Of a stretch of 63,756 bases of DNA, positions 35,806-45,014 are shown piece by piece. Under the pieces are notes generated by a model that made no database searches, had not been told where the DNA came from, and saw only the letters and a program-made list of their open reading frames with translations. Both the position numbers and the translations under genes were made by a program. The DNA is from Actinomycetota bacterium (GTDB lineage: Bacteria; Actinomycetota; Thermoleophilia; Gaiellales; Gaiellaceae), in NCBI GenBank assembly GCA_005888435.1, contig VAXO01000026.1, positions 1-63,756 on the forward strand, given 5' to 3'. How positions within the stretch are numbered: the stretch's first letter is position 1; each line of letters opens with the position of its first letter.

Positions 35806-37223
35806 GGCGCATGCCGACCGTCGCCGCGACACTGGTCGCGGCGAGCGTCGCCTACGGCGCCGGCTACGCGGCGCTCTCCGTCCTGCGTCACCGCGCCTTC
35901 GCGACGGGACGTTTCGACCTAGGGAACATGGTGCAGGCCGTCTGGTGGACCGCGCACGGACATCCCCTGCGGATGACGAACCTGCACGGCGAGCAGATCT
36001 CGCGCCTCGCGGCGCACGTCGACCCGTTGCTCGCCGTGTTCGGCCCGCTGTGGTGGATCTGGCCGAGCCCTGACCTGCTGCTCGTCGTCCAGGCGCTCGC
36101 GATCGCCACGGGCGCCTTCCCGGTGTACTGGCTCGCACGCAAGCACCTTGGCTCACCGCGCGCGGGGCTCGGCTTCGCGCTCGCGTACCTCCTCTATCCG
36201 GCGACCGGCTGGCTGACGCTCAACGAGTTCCATCCGGTCGCGCTCGCGACGCCGCTGCTTCTCTTCGCATTCTGGTTCCTCGACGACGACTGCCTGCTGC
36301 CGTTTGCGCTCTGCGCGGTTGCGGCCGCCGCCTCGAAGGAGGAGATCGGGCTCGTCGTCGCCGGCTTCGGTCTCTGGTACGCGCTCGCACGGAGACGAAC
36401 CGCGGCCGGGCTCGTGATCGCGGCGCTCGGCTTCGCATGGTCGGCGATCGCGATCGGCGTCGTCATCCCGCATTTCCACACGGCAGGCGAATCCGATTTC
36501 TACGGCCGCTACAGCGAGGTCGGCGGCTCGGCCGTCGGGATCGTCAAGACGACCTTCACCCATCCAGGCCGGCTCGAACACGCCGCCTTCAGCGGACGCG
36601 ACCTGCACTACCTGCTCACGCTCGTCCTGCCGCTCGCCGGGCTTAGCTTGCTCGCCCCGCTCGTACTGATCGCGGCGCTCCCCGAGCTCGCGATCAACTT
36701 GCTCTCGGCGACGCCGACGCAGACGTCGATCCACTTCCACTACACCGCCGGACTGATCCCACCGCTCGTGATCGCCGCGGTGCTCGGCGCGAAGCGGCTC
36801 TCGCGGTGGACGCTCGCGGTCGCGATGATCGCCGTGATCGCCGCGCTCGTCGGCAACTACTGGCTCGGGCCGATTACGGGCTGGCGGCACGTTCCCGGCG
36901 GCTCGAGGTTCCAGGCGACCGCCGCGCACGTGACGGAGCACGACCGCATCGCAGCGCGGGCGTTGAAGCTGATCCCCAAATCGGCCGTCGTCAGCGCGAC
37001 GAACACGCTCGGGGCGCATCTCTCCGCGCGACGACGCGTGCTCAGCTTCCCGTACCTCCAGGACGCGACGTGGATCGCGGCGGATGAGACACAGCCGGGG
37101 TATGGCGATCGCTACGCGCCGCTGCCGGCTGCGCTCGCCCTCTCCGCGCTACGTCGGGACCCGGACTGGCGTCTCGTCTTCGAGCAGGACGGCGTGCTCG
37201 TTTTCAACCGTACGCCGGCATAG
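35802..37223 (+). CDS. DUF2079 multi-TM membrane protein
   Basis: FDLGNMVQAVWWTAHGHPL ... HVDPLLAVFGPLWWIWPSP ... NEFHPVALATPLLLFAFWFLD. Confidence 0.85.
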   Translation: MRRMPTVAATLVAASVAYGAGYAALSVLRHRAFATGRFDLGNMVQAVWWTAHGHPLRMTNLHGEQISRLAAHVDPLLAVFGPLWWIWPSPDLLLVVQALAIATGAFPVYWLARKHLGSPRAGLGFALAYLLYPATGWLTLNEFHPVALATPLLLFAFWFLDDDCLLPFALCAVAAAASKEEIGLVVAGFGLWYALARRRTAAGLVIAALGFAWSAIAIGVVIPHFHTAGESDFYGRYSEVGGSAVGIVKTTFTHPGRLEHAAFSGRDLHYLLTLVLPLAGLSLLAPLVLIAALPELAINLLSATPTQTSIHFHYTAGLIPPLVIAAVLGAKRLSRWTLAVAMIAVIAALVGNYWLGPITGWRHVPGGSRFQATAAHVTEHDRIAARALKLIPKSAVVSATNTLGAHLSARRRVLSFPYLQDATWIAADETQPGYGDRYAPLPAALALSALRRDPDWRLVFEQDGVLVFNRTPA

Positions 37224-38456
37224 GACCGCGAACAGGGCGACGACGAGCAGGTCGCGCAGCGCCACGAGCCAGATGTAGCCGCCGAGGGCGAACACGTCGC
37301 GGTAGTGGAAGAACCACACCTGCGCGAGGACGAGCGCCGCTGCGATTAGTGCCCATTCGAGCGGCTGCAGCAGCACCACGAGGGGGACGAGCCAGACAAG
37401 GTACTGCGGCGAGAAGAAGCGCGTGAAGACGAGGAACCCGGCGACCGCCGCGGCGAATGCCGCAGCGAGGCGCTGCGGCTCGTCGCGGCCCCGCCGGTAG
37501 AGCCACACCACGAGGAGCACCGCGAGCAGCTGCAGGAGGGAGCTGAGGCCCGCGAGCACGCGCGGCAGCGTCCCTGTTAGGTCGTAGGAGACGGCGTGCC
37601 CGGTGCGGTGCACGACATGAGCTCCGTACCAGCCGACCCGGTCCGCGACCCCGAGGAGTGCGCCGCCGAGACTCTCGACCTGCAGCGCGCGCGCGGCCTG
37701 CGCGCGAAAGCTCTCGACTAGCCCATGCGGCGAGAGCGCCAGGAAAGGGAGGATCACGATCGCCGCGACCGCTCCGAGCGCACCGAGCGACGAGAGCGCC
37801 GCGCGACGCCCGGCCGTCCGCCAGACGTAGACGAGCGCCGGCGGCACGAGCACGATCGGATACACCTTCGCGGCAAACGCAAGGCCGAGCATCGCGAACG
37901 CCGCGACGGGCCAGGCCGCGACAAGCAGCGCGAGCGCGACGACCGTCAGCAGCGCCGGCCACGCGTCGTAGGTGTTCAGCGAGATCGGCCCGAGCGCGGC
38001 GGGCGAGATCGCAAAGAGCAGCAGTGCGGTCCGGAGCCGCGCACGCGTCGCGCCTAAGCGAAGCAGCAAGAGCGCAAGCACGACGATGGTCGCCGCGCCG
38101 CACAGCGTCATCAGCGCCTTGAAGGCCGCGTTGTAGTGGCTCGTCCCGAAGATCTCCGGCGGGAGAAAGACCGCGAGCGCCCCGGGCGGGTACTCCATGA
38201 AGAAGTCCCGGTACGGGACGCGGCCGTCGAACACCGAGTGCGCGAACGCGCCGTAGAGGTGCACGTCCCGGAAGCGCGCCGCACGGAAGAGGCCGCCGTC
38301 GGGCACGGCGCAGGCGGCGACGTAGACGGGAATCGCGACCGCAGCCGCGAGCCACGCGTCGCGGCGGCTAGTGGCCGTTGCCCGGGACCTGGACGAAGCC
38401 CTGGTTGCCGTTGGTCTCCGTCGGCGTGGTGTCCTGCGACGGAGCCGAGTAGCCAC
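37149..38456 (-). CDS. GT87/DUF2029-like polytopic mannosyltransferase
   Basis: DVHLYGAFAHSVFDGRVPYRDFFMEYPPGALAVFLPP ... FFSPQYLVWLVPLVVLL; overlaps neighbours at both ends; true start uncertain. Confidence 0.75.
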   Translation of the reverse strand: MATRLRRRTPRRRRPTATRASSRSRATATSRRDAWLAAAVAIPVYVAACAVPDGGLFRAARFRDVHLYGAFAHSVFDGRVPYRDFFMEYPPGALAVFLPPEIFGTSHYNAAFKALMTLCGAATIVVLALLLLRLGATRARLRTALLLFAISPAALGPISLNTYDAWPALLTVVALALLVAAWPVAAFAMLGLAFAAKVYPIVLVPPALVYVWRTAGRRAALSSLGALGAVAAIVILPFLALSPHGLVESFRAQAARALQVESLGGALLGVADRVGWYGAHVVHRTGHAVSYDLTGTLPRVLAGLSSLLQLLAVLLVVWLYRRGRDEPQRLAAAFAAAVAGFLVFTRFFSPQYLVWLVPLVVLLQPLEWALIAAALVLAQVWFFHYRDVFALGGYIWLVALRDLLVVALFAVLCRRTVENEHAVLLEDETPVRVPT

Positions 38457-40509
38457 TCGTCGACGAGCTCGACTGGGAATAGCCGCCGCTCATCGCGTAC
38501 TGCAGCGTGTGGGACGTCCACACCGGGGCGTGGGTGGCCACCGGGAACTCCTTCGGGAGCGCCGCGTACCTCACCGCGGGCTCCATGAACAGCCGCCAGA
38601 TGGACGCCGGGAAAGTCGGGCCGGAGACCTCGATACCGTGCACCGAGAGCATCGGGATCTCGCCGCGCGGATAGCCGAGCCAGATCGTCGCCTCGAGGCC
38701 CGGGATGAAGCCGCAGAACCATGCGTCGGCGAAGTTGTCCGTCGTACCGGTCTTGCCGGCGGACGTCGCGCCGAAATACGCGCCGGTGCCGGTGCCGCTC
38801 GTCATGTTCTCCTCGAGGATCCGGGTGACCTCCGAGGCGACCCAGTCGGGGATGACGCGCTTGCGTTGCGCAACACCCCAGCCGGCCTCGCGATCGACTT
38901 TGCCACCCGGGAGGATGACCTTCCGGATCGCCATCGGCTTGGAGTAGATCCCGCCGGCGGCGATCGTCGAGTAGGAAGACGCGAGATCGAGCGGCGTGAC
39001 GACGCGCGAGCCGAGGCCCATCGACGGAACGTACGCGCCGTCGGTCGTGCGGAGATCCGTCCGCACACCGAGCTTGTACGCCATCTTCGCCACGTTCTCG
39101 GGGCCGACGTCGAGCGTCAGCCGCGCGTAGACGGTGTTGTCGGAGCGCAGCGTCCCGTTCTCGATCGACGTCGCGCCGACGTAGGTGTGGTCGTAGGTCT
39201 CCGGGCACCATGCCGTCGGGGGGTTCGTGTCGCAGGAGCCTGTCTCGGACGGGTCGTACTTGAACGGCGCGGAGAGGTACTCGGTCGACGGGCTGATCCC
39301 CTCGGAGATCGCCGTGGTGAGAACGAACATCTTGAACGTCGAGCCGGGCTGCCGCCGCGCAGACGACGCGAAGTTCACCTGGTTCTTCGGATCGCCGGGG
39401 CTGACCTCGGTCATCGCCCGGATCGCCCCGTTCAAGGGGTTGATCGCGACGATCGCCGCTGCCGGATCTGTCGTGTACGGCAGCGTGCGCTTGATCGCCA
39501 GGAGCGCCAGCTTCTGCAGGCGGGGATCGATCGTCGTGTAGACGCGCAGCCCGCCGCTGCGCACCGTGTTCGAGCCGTACTGCTTTTGCAGCTCGTCGCG
39601 CACGTAGCTGAAGAAGTAGGGCTCCCGGATGCGCGTGTACAGGCGTCCCGCTTTCAGGTGGAGATGGCGGTCGGCAACGGTGTCGGCGTACTGCGTGGCC
39701 GTGATGTAGCCGTTGCCGAGCATCGCGCGCAGCACCTCGTCCCGCCTCGCGATGGCCTGCTGCGGGCGGTGGAAGGGATCGAAGAGCGACGGCGCCTGCG
39801 GCAGCCCGGCGAGCAGCGCGGCCTGCGCTAGCGTCAAGTGCCTCGCGGGCTTGGAGAAGTACGTCTGGCCGGCTGCCTCGATCCCGTACGCGCGGTTCCC
39901 GTAGAAGACCTGGTTGATGTACGAGTTGAGGATCCAGTGCTTGGATTTTTCGCGGGCGAGCTTGATCGCAAGACACGCCTCCGTCGCTTTGCGACCGAAA
40001 GTCTGCGAGGGCTTCTTGATGTACAGGTTCCGCGCGAGCTGCTGCGTGATCGTGGAGCCACCCTGCACGACGTGGCCGGCGCGCACGTTCGCGAACAGTG
40101 CCCGCGCAATGCCGGGGTAGTCGAGTGCCCCGTGCTGCCAGAAACGCCTGTCCTCGATCGCGACGGTGGCGCGCGCCACCCACTTGCTCATGTCGCTGAG
40201 GTCGACCGGCTGGCGGTTCTTCTCCGCCGGGATCGAGCCGAGCAACGAGCCGTCGGCCGCGTACACGAACGAGTTCTGGCCGACGTCGACCGGACGCAGC
40301 GAGTTCAGGTCACAGCTCGACATCCATACCGCCGCGCCGGTGAACCCGCTGACGGTGAGGATGAGCACGACTGCGAGCGCCGTGCCCGCGACGAAGTGTG
40401 CGACGCGCCGCCGATGCTTGCGTACGCGCTCGCGACGCTTGCGCCTGATGTGCGCGAGCAGCTGATCGGGCTCGCGCCCGCGGCCCCGCCCTCGAGGAGG
40501 CGGCGTCAT
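38368..40509 (-). CDS. Class A penicillin-binding protein (PBP1A-like)
   Basis: GT51 EDRRFWQHGALDYPGIARALFANVRAGHVVQGGSTITQQLARNLY; transpeptidase RQPGSTFK, SDN, KTGTTDNFADAWFCGF. Confidence 0.95.
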   Translation of the reverse strand: MTPPPRGRGRGREPDQLLAHIRRKRRERVRKHRRRVAHFVAGTALAVVLILTVSGFTGAAVWMSSCDLNSLRPVDVGQNSFVYAADGSLLGSIPAEKNRQPVDLSDMSKWVARATVAIEDRRFWQHGALDYPGIARALFANVRAGHVVQGGSTITQQLARNLYIKKPSQTFGRKATEACLAIKLAREKSKHWILNSYINQVFYGNRAYGIEAAGQTYFSKPARHLTLAQAALLAGLPQAPSLFDPFHRPQQAIARRDEVLRAMLGNGYITATQYADTVADRHLHLKAGRLYTRIREPYFFSYVRDELQKQYGSNTVRSGGLRVYTTIDPRLQKLALLAIKRTLPYTTDPAAAIVAINPLNGAIRAMTEVSPGDPKNQVNFASSARRQPGSTFKMFVLTTAISEGISPSTEYLSAPFKYDPSETGSCDTNPPTAWCPETYDHTYVGATSIENGTLRSDNTVYARLTLDVGPENVAKMAYKLGVRTDLRTTDGAYVPSMGLGSRVVTPLDLASSYSTIAAGGIYSKPMAIRKVILPGGKVDREAGWGVAQRKRVIPDWVASEVTRILEENMTSGTGTGAYFGATSAGKTGTTDNFADAWFCGFIPGLEATIWLGYPRGEIPMLSVHGIEVSGPTFPASIWRLFMEPAVRYAALPKEFPVATHAPVWTSHTLQYAMSGGYSQSSSSTSGYSAPSQDTTPTETNGNQGFVQVPGNGH

Positions 40510-41222
40510 GCGTACACGCCGTCGGTGCGCAGGGCGTCGTACGCCTGCAGGCGCAGCTCGCGCTCGAGCCGCTCCGCGGCGGGCTCGTCGTCTGCTGCGA
40601 CGCGAACGACGACCGTCGCGGTGCCGGAGAGATCGCTCACGAAGACGTCCGCGCCCTCCCGAAGGCCACGCAAACGAGCGACGACCGCGCCGACATCGCG
40701 ACCAAGTGGAACCTGAAGGGTGATCTCGGCGACCTTCTCTCGACTGCGAATCGTGGAGTTGCGGATGGTATCCGAGGCCAGCTTCTCGTTCGGGATCACA
40801 AGCCGGTCGCCGTTCCGCGTGCGCACGAAGGTGTAGATCAGACCGATCTCCTCCACGATCCCCTCTGTGTCCTCGATGACGACGTCGTCACCCAGCCGCA
40901 CAGGCTGGTTGAACGCGATCAGCAGCCCGGCCACGAAGTTCCCGAGCGTGCGCTGAGAGGCGAAGCCGATGATGATCCCGAGCACCGCCGACGAGGCGAG
41001 GAGCCCGCCGGCTACCGCCCGCACCTGTGGAATCACGAGCAGCGCGGACAGGAGCCCGACGAAGATGACCCCCACACTGATGCTGCGGCGGACGACGCGG
41101 TAGCGCGTCATGGTCTCCGGCGTCAGCTGGCGGCGGGCGATGCGCCGGTCGATCAGGCGGGCGACGACAGCCGCGATCAAAAGGACCACGACGACGACGA
41201 TCAAGCGGTGCCAGAACAGCAT
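40506..41222 (-). CDS. MscS-family mechanosensitive channel
   Basis: GIIIGFASQRTLGNFVAGLLIAFNQPVRLGDDVVIEDTEGIVEEIGLIYTFVRTRNGDRLVIPNEKL. Confidence 0.92.
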   Translation of the reverse strand: MLFWHRLIVVVVVLLIAAVVARLIDRRIARRQLTPETMTRYRVVRRSISVGVIFVGLLSALLVIPQVRAVAGGLLASSAVLGIIIGFASQRTLGNFVAGLLIAFNQPVRLGDDVVIEDTEGIVEEIGLIYTFVRTRNGDRLVIPNEKLASDTIRNSTIRSREKVAEITLQVPLGRDVGAVVARLRGLREGADVFVSDLSGTATVVVRVAADDEPAAERLERELRLQAYDALRTDGVYA

Positions 41223-41271
41223 GCGCCCCTATTCGACAACCAACAGACAAAACCCCTGCCCAGCGCCCACG

Positions 41272-41327
41272 ACCCAGGAGCGCGCGAGCTCAGCTCGCGC
41301 GCGTTCCCCGCGAAGCGGCGTACCTCA
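41272..41327 (-). repeat. Diverged two-hairpin repeat; supplies the TGA stop of the MBL-fold gene
   Basis: Reverse strand TGAGGTACGCCGCTTCGCGGGGAACGCGCGCGAGCTGAGCTCGCGCGCTCC; 10-bp perfect stem GCGCGCGAGC/GCTCGCGCGC. Confidence 0.55.
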
Positions 41328-42065
41328 CAGCGAAGACGCGGTCTTCGCTGTTGAGCTCCAGCGAAACCCCTTGCCGGCGCGCTCGATGCGGCCGATCCCG
41401 GGGAAGTGACCGGCGATCACGGCGGCGCCTTCCGCGGCGAGCTCGGGGATGAGGCGGCGTCGCGTCGCTGCGGAGACGTCGGCGTCCATGTCGTTCACGA
41501 AGACGAGGTTCGGATCCGCGATCTGCAGCTCGTGCGCGGCAGCGTCGCCGATCACGGCGAGCCCCTCCGCGCGCACGATCATGTGTCCGGGTGTATGCCC
41601 GGGCGCCGGCTGCACGTGGATTCCTGGAGCGATCTCCGTCTCGGCAGTCACCCGCTCGACGCGCTCGAGCGAAAGGACCTTCTCGCGTAGGTGCTGACGC
41701 TGTGCGAGGGAGGCCTCGCTCATGAAGTAGGCCCAGTCGTCCTCGTGGACGACGTAGCGCGCGTTCGGAAACGAGCCCGTCCAGCCGACGTGGTCGACGT
41801 GGAGGTGCGTATGGACAACGACGTCCACCTCATCCGGTTGGACTCCGACGCGCGCGAGCTCGTCGAGTAATGCCGCGTCGCCGTCGGGCATGAACGGTCG
41901 CGGCTTCGGACCGGCGCCGGTGTCGACGAGCACCGTCGCGTCACCGCTGCGAAGCAACGCGCAGTTCACCGGGATCCACCAGTCCTCGTCGGAGTGGATC
42001 GCGGGGAACGCCTCGCGCAGCGTCGCGAACGTGCCCTCGCAGTCCGCGAGGACGTCGACTTTCAC
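41325..42065 (-). CDS. Metallo-beta-lactamase-fold hydrolase
   Basis: VVHTHLHVDHVGW (HxHxDH), GHTPGHMIVRA. Confidence 0.9.
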   Translation of the reverse strand: MKVDVLADCEGTFATLREAFPAIHSDEDWWIPVNCALLRSGDATVLVDTGAGPKPRPFMPDGDAALLDELARVGVQPDEVDVVVHTHLHVDHVGWTGSFPNARYVVHEDDWAYFMSEASLAQRQHLREKVLSLERVERVTAETEIAPGIHVQPAPGHTPGHMIVRAEGLAVIGDAAAHELQIADPNLVFVNDMDADVSAATRRRLIPELAAEGAAVIAGHFPGIGRIERAGKGFRWSSTAKTASSL

Positions 42066-42457
42066 AGCGGTTTCCTGCCGGCGAATCCCTCGTCGGCGCC
42101 GTGCCAGTACCGGATCTCGTCCTCACCGAGCTTCCAGCAGAGCAGGACGAGCTCGCCGTCGCGCCGCGACGGGAAGTCGAGCAGGCCCTCCTCGAGGGAC
42201 TTGATCTGCGCACCGGCGGCGTTGATCTCCTCCGCGCAGGCGCCGATCGAGTCTGCCTCGCTCTGGATCGTCTCGGCCAGCTCGCGCAGGTCGCTCGGCT
42301 GCATGTCGCCGCCGTTCCCTGCGATCCGCGTCACGAGACGGCGCTGCGCCCGCTGCGCCTCCGCCAGCCGGCGTCCGTGCTCGACCATGCGCTCGACAAC
42401 CGGACGCAGTTCGTCGACCGCTGCGCTCGCTTCCTCCAGTGTGAACTCGCGATCCAC
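42062..42457 (-). CDS. DUF2203 family protein
   Basis: FTLEEASAAVDELRPVVERMV...GLLDFPSRRDGELVLLCWKLGEDEIRYWHGADEGFAGRKPL. Confidence 0.82.
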   Translation of the reverse strand: MDREFTLEEASAAVDELRPVVERMVEHGRRLAEAQRAQRRLVTRIAGNGGDMQPSDLRELAETIQSEADSIGACAEEINAAGAQIKSLEEGLLDFPSRRDGELVLLCWKLGEDEIRYWHGADEGFAGRKPL

Positions 42458-42462
42458 CCGCC

Positions 42463-42530
42463 TAGGCGTCGGCTCGCCGACGCCGCATAGAGGCCGGGCG
42501 AGCTCTGCTCGTTCGGCCGTCTAACACACC
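42463..42530 (+). repeat. Two-hairpin repeat element abutting the DUF2203 start
   Basis: TAGGCGTCGGCTCGCCGACGCCGCATAGAGGCCGGGCGAGCTCTGCTCGTTCGGCCGTCTAACACACC; stems GGCGTCGG/CCGACGCC and GGCCGggCGAGC/GCTCGttCGGCC. Confidence 0.8.
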
Positions 42531-42580
42531 TACTCGGACCCGATCCAGACCTGAGCTCACAAACACCCCGCCTATCATCA

Positions 42581-43696
42581 TTGTTCGTGCTCGGCATCTA
42601 CGTGTGGAGCCGAGCCGTAACCTGGCTCGGAGCGATCGTCGCGTTCTACTGGTTCGAGCCGAACCGCAACCCGCGCGCCGGCCGCTGGGATTCGCCGCTG
42701 ATCCACGACCTCGGGTCCTTCACGGATATCTGGGCGCGTTGGGACAGCGTCTTCTTCGTCCGCATCGCGGAGCACGGCTACGACCACGCGTCGGCCGCGT
42801 TCTATCCGCTGTATCCCGCGCTCGTCGCGGCGCTCGGGCGTGTCTTCTTCGGCCACTACGTGCTGGCGGGAATCGTGATCTCCCTAGCGGCGTGCCTCGG
42901 CGCCTTCGCGCTGCTCTACCGCCTCGCGGAGGAGCGCCTCGGCCCCGAGGGCGCCTGGCGGGCGGTGCTGTACCTCGCGATCTTCCCGACGGCACTCTTC
43001 CTCCAGGCGGTCTACAGCGAGTCGCTCTACCTACTGCTCGTCCTCGCAGCGTTCGTCGCGGCCGAGCGCGGCCGGTTCGCGGTCGCCGGCGTCGTCTCCG
43101 GTCTGGCGATCCTCACGCGCGTGACCGGCGTCGCATTGCTCCCGGCGCTCGCAGTGCTCGCCTGGCGTGCCGCGGACCGCAAGCGCGCGCTCGGCGAGCT
43201 CGCGCTGGCCATACCGATCGCAGCGATCTACCCACTGCTGCTCTGGCAGCAGGTCGGCGACCCGTGGGCGTTCTGGAACGCCCAGGACGAGTGGCATCGA
43301 CACCTCTCGCGCGCCGGACCCCTCGGCGGCATCTGGTCGGCGCTCGTGCACTGGACGCCGTCGCACGCGGACTTTCAGCACGCGGTCGCCGTCAACGCAG
43401 AGGGGCTCATCGCTCTCGTGCTCTTCATTCCGCTGACCGTGGTCGCGTGGCGGCGGTTCGGCGCGCCGTACGGGCTGTTCGCAGCCGTCAGCCTGGCGCT
43501 CCCCGTCAGCTACCCGAGCTCGCGCTGGCCGCTGCTCTCGCTGCCGCGCTTCGGCCTCGTGATCTTCCCCTTCTTCCTCGCACTCGCCGCGCTGACCGCA
43601 GGACGCCCGCGTGCGCACACGATCGTCGCGGCGACGAGCGCGCTGTTCCTCGGCGTCGCGATCGTGCAGTGGGCGCTGTGGCAATGGGTGGCTTGA
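42581..43696 (+). CDS. PIG-V/GPI-mannosyltransferase-like integral membrane protein
   Basis: FTDIWARWDSVFFVRIAEHGYDHASAAFYPLYPALVAALGRVF; multi-TM. Confidence 0.8.
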   Translation: MFVLGIYVWSRAVTWLGAIVAFYWFEPNRNPRAGRWDSPLIHDLGSFTDIWARWDSVFFVRIAEHGYDHASAAFYPLYPALVAALGRVFFGHYVLAGIVISLAACLGAFALLYRLAEERLGPEGAWRAVLYLAIFPTALFLQAVYSESLYLLLVLAAFVAAERGRFAVAGVVSGLAILTRVTGVALLPALAVLAWRAADRKRALGELALAIPIAAIYPLLLWQQVGDPWAFWNAQDEWHRHLSRAGPLGGIWSALVHWTPSHADFQHAVAVNAEGLIALVLFIPLTVVAWRRFGAPYGLFAAVSLALPVSYPSSRWPLLSLPRFGLVIFPFFLALAALTAGRPRAHTIVAATSALFLGVAIVQWALWQWVA

Positions 43697-44313
43697 ACGC
43701 GGCCGAGCTCGACGGCGTCACCATCGACGCCTACGGGACGCTCGTGACGCTCGTCGACCCGTTGCCGCGGCTGACGGCTGCGCTCGCGGAGCGCGATGTC
43801 GTGCGGGACCGCGAGACGGTCGCCCATGGGTTCCGCACGGAGGTCGCGCACTACACGAAGCATTCGGCCGAAGGGCACGACGAGGCCGGGCTGGCGCAGT
43901 TGCAACGCGACTGCGCGCGCATCTTCCTCGAAGCAGTCGGCGCCGAGCTCGACCCCGGGGAGTTCGCACCGGCATATGCGAGCGCGATGCACTTCGAGCT
44001 CCTGCCCGGCGTCATGCCGGCGCTCGCGCGCCTGCGCAGCCTCGGCCTCGAGCTCGCCGTCGTCGCGAACTGGGACCTGACTCTGCGCCGCATGCTCGAC
44101 GAGGTCGGGCTCGCCGAGCACTTCCGCGTCGTCGTGCATGCAGCGGGCAAGCCGGCGGCGGACGGATTGCTGCGCGCGCTCGACTCGCTCGGCATGAGCT
44201 CGGGCCGCGCGCTCCACATCGGCGACGACGCGGTCGACGAGCTCTCGGCCCGCGCTGCGGGAATGCACTTCGCCGCCGCACCCTTGCCCGAGGCCGTGGC
44301 AGGGCTGACGTGA
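43684..44313 (+). CDS. HAD-family hydrolase
   Basis: GVTIDAYGTLVTLVDPLPRL ... LAVVANWDLTLRRML ... ALHIGDDAVDELSARAAGM. Confidence 0.85.
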   Translation: MGGLNAAELDGVTIDAYGTLVTLVDPLPRLTAALAERDVVRDRETVAHGFRTEVAHYTKHSAEGHDEAGLAQLQRDCARIFLEAVGAELDPGEFAPAYASAMHFELLPGVMPALARLRSLGLELAVVANWDLTLRRMLDEVGLAEHFRVVVHAAGKPAADGLLRALDSLGMSSGRALHIGDDAVDELSARAAGMHFAAAPLPEAVAGLT

Positions 44314-45014
44314 GGCCGCTTGCCGCCTGGACGAGCTTCGTCCTCGCCTTCGCATCGCTCAGCTACGCAGTCCGCTTCACCGAGGGCAAGCCGCAGAAGG
44401 ACGTGCTCTACCAGTGGTCGACCGTGGCGAACAGCCTCGTCCAGTTCGCGATCATCGGCCTGATCGTCTACGGCATCTCAGGCCTCGGGAACCGGCGCCA
44501 GCTGCTGGCCCTGCGCCGGCCGACGTCGTGGTGGGTCGCGCTCGGCATCGGCGTCGCGATCGGCATCGGCATCACGATCCTCACCGCGGCGCTCGGCCCG
44601 CTGCTCCATCCCGGGCGTGAACAGGGCGTGACGCCCGACGTCTGGGAGCCGAAGCATGCGGCCGCCTACGTCGCGAACGGCCTCGTCATCTGCATCATCG
44701 CGCCGATCGTCGAGGAGCTGACCTTCCGCGGGCTCGGCTACTCAGTGCTCGTCCGCTTCGGCCGCTGGACCGCGATCATCCTCGTCGGCATCGCCTTCGG
44801 GCTCGCCCACGGCCTCGTCGAGGCCTTCCCGTTCCTGGCCGCGTTCGGTGCCGGCCTCGCGTACCTGCGCAGCAAGGTCGACAGCGTCTACCCGGGGATG
44901 ATCGTCCACGGGCTCTTCAACGCCACCGCGCTCGCCGTTGCCGTTTCGGGCAAGCCTCAGCAGGAAAATATGCTGCGCGCATGCGCTGGGGTCTGGTCAC
45001 TACTGCACTTCTGA
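44310..45014 (+). CDS. CPBP-family intramembrane metalloprotease (CAAX/Rce1-like)
   Basis: GTG start; APIVEELTFRGLGYSVLVRFG, GIAFGLAHGLVEAFP, VHGLFNAT. Confidence 0.9.
   Translation: MRPLAAWTSFVLAFASLSYAVRFTEGKPQKDVLYQWSTVANSLVQFAIIGLIVYGISGLGNRRQLLALRRPTSWWVALGIGVAIGIGITILTAALGPLLHPGREQGVTPDVWEPKHAAAYVANGLVICIIAPIVEELTFRGLGYSVLVRFGRWTAIILVGIAFGLAHGLVEAFPFLAAFGAGLAYLRSKVDSVYPGMIVHGLFNATALAVAVSGKPQQENMLRACAGVWSLLHF

Noticed and set aside
34090-36156. 688-aa minus-strand ORF across the glycosyltransferase genes
   Set aside because: Spans several real plus-strand genes; composition is that of a shadow frame.
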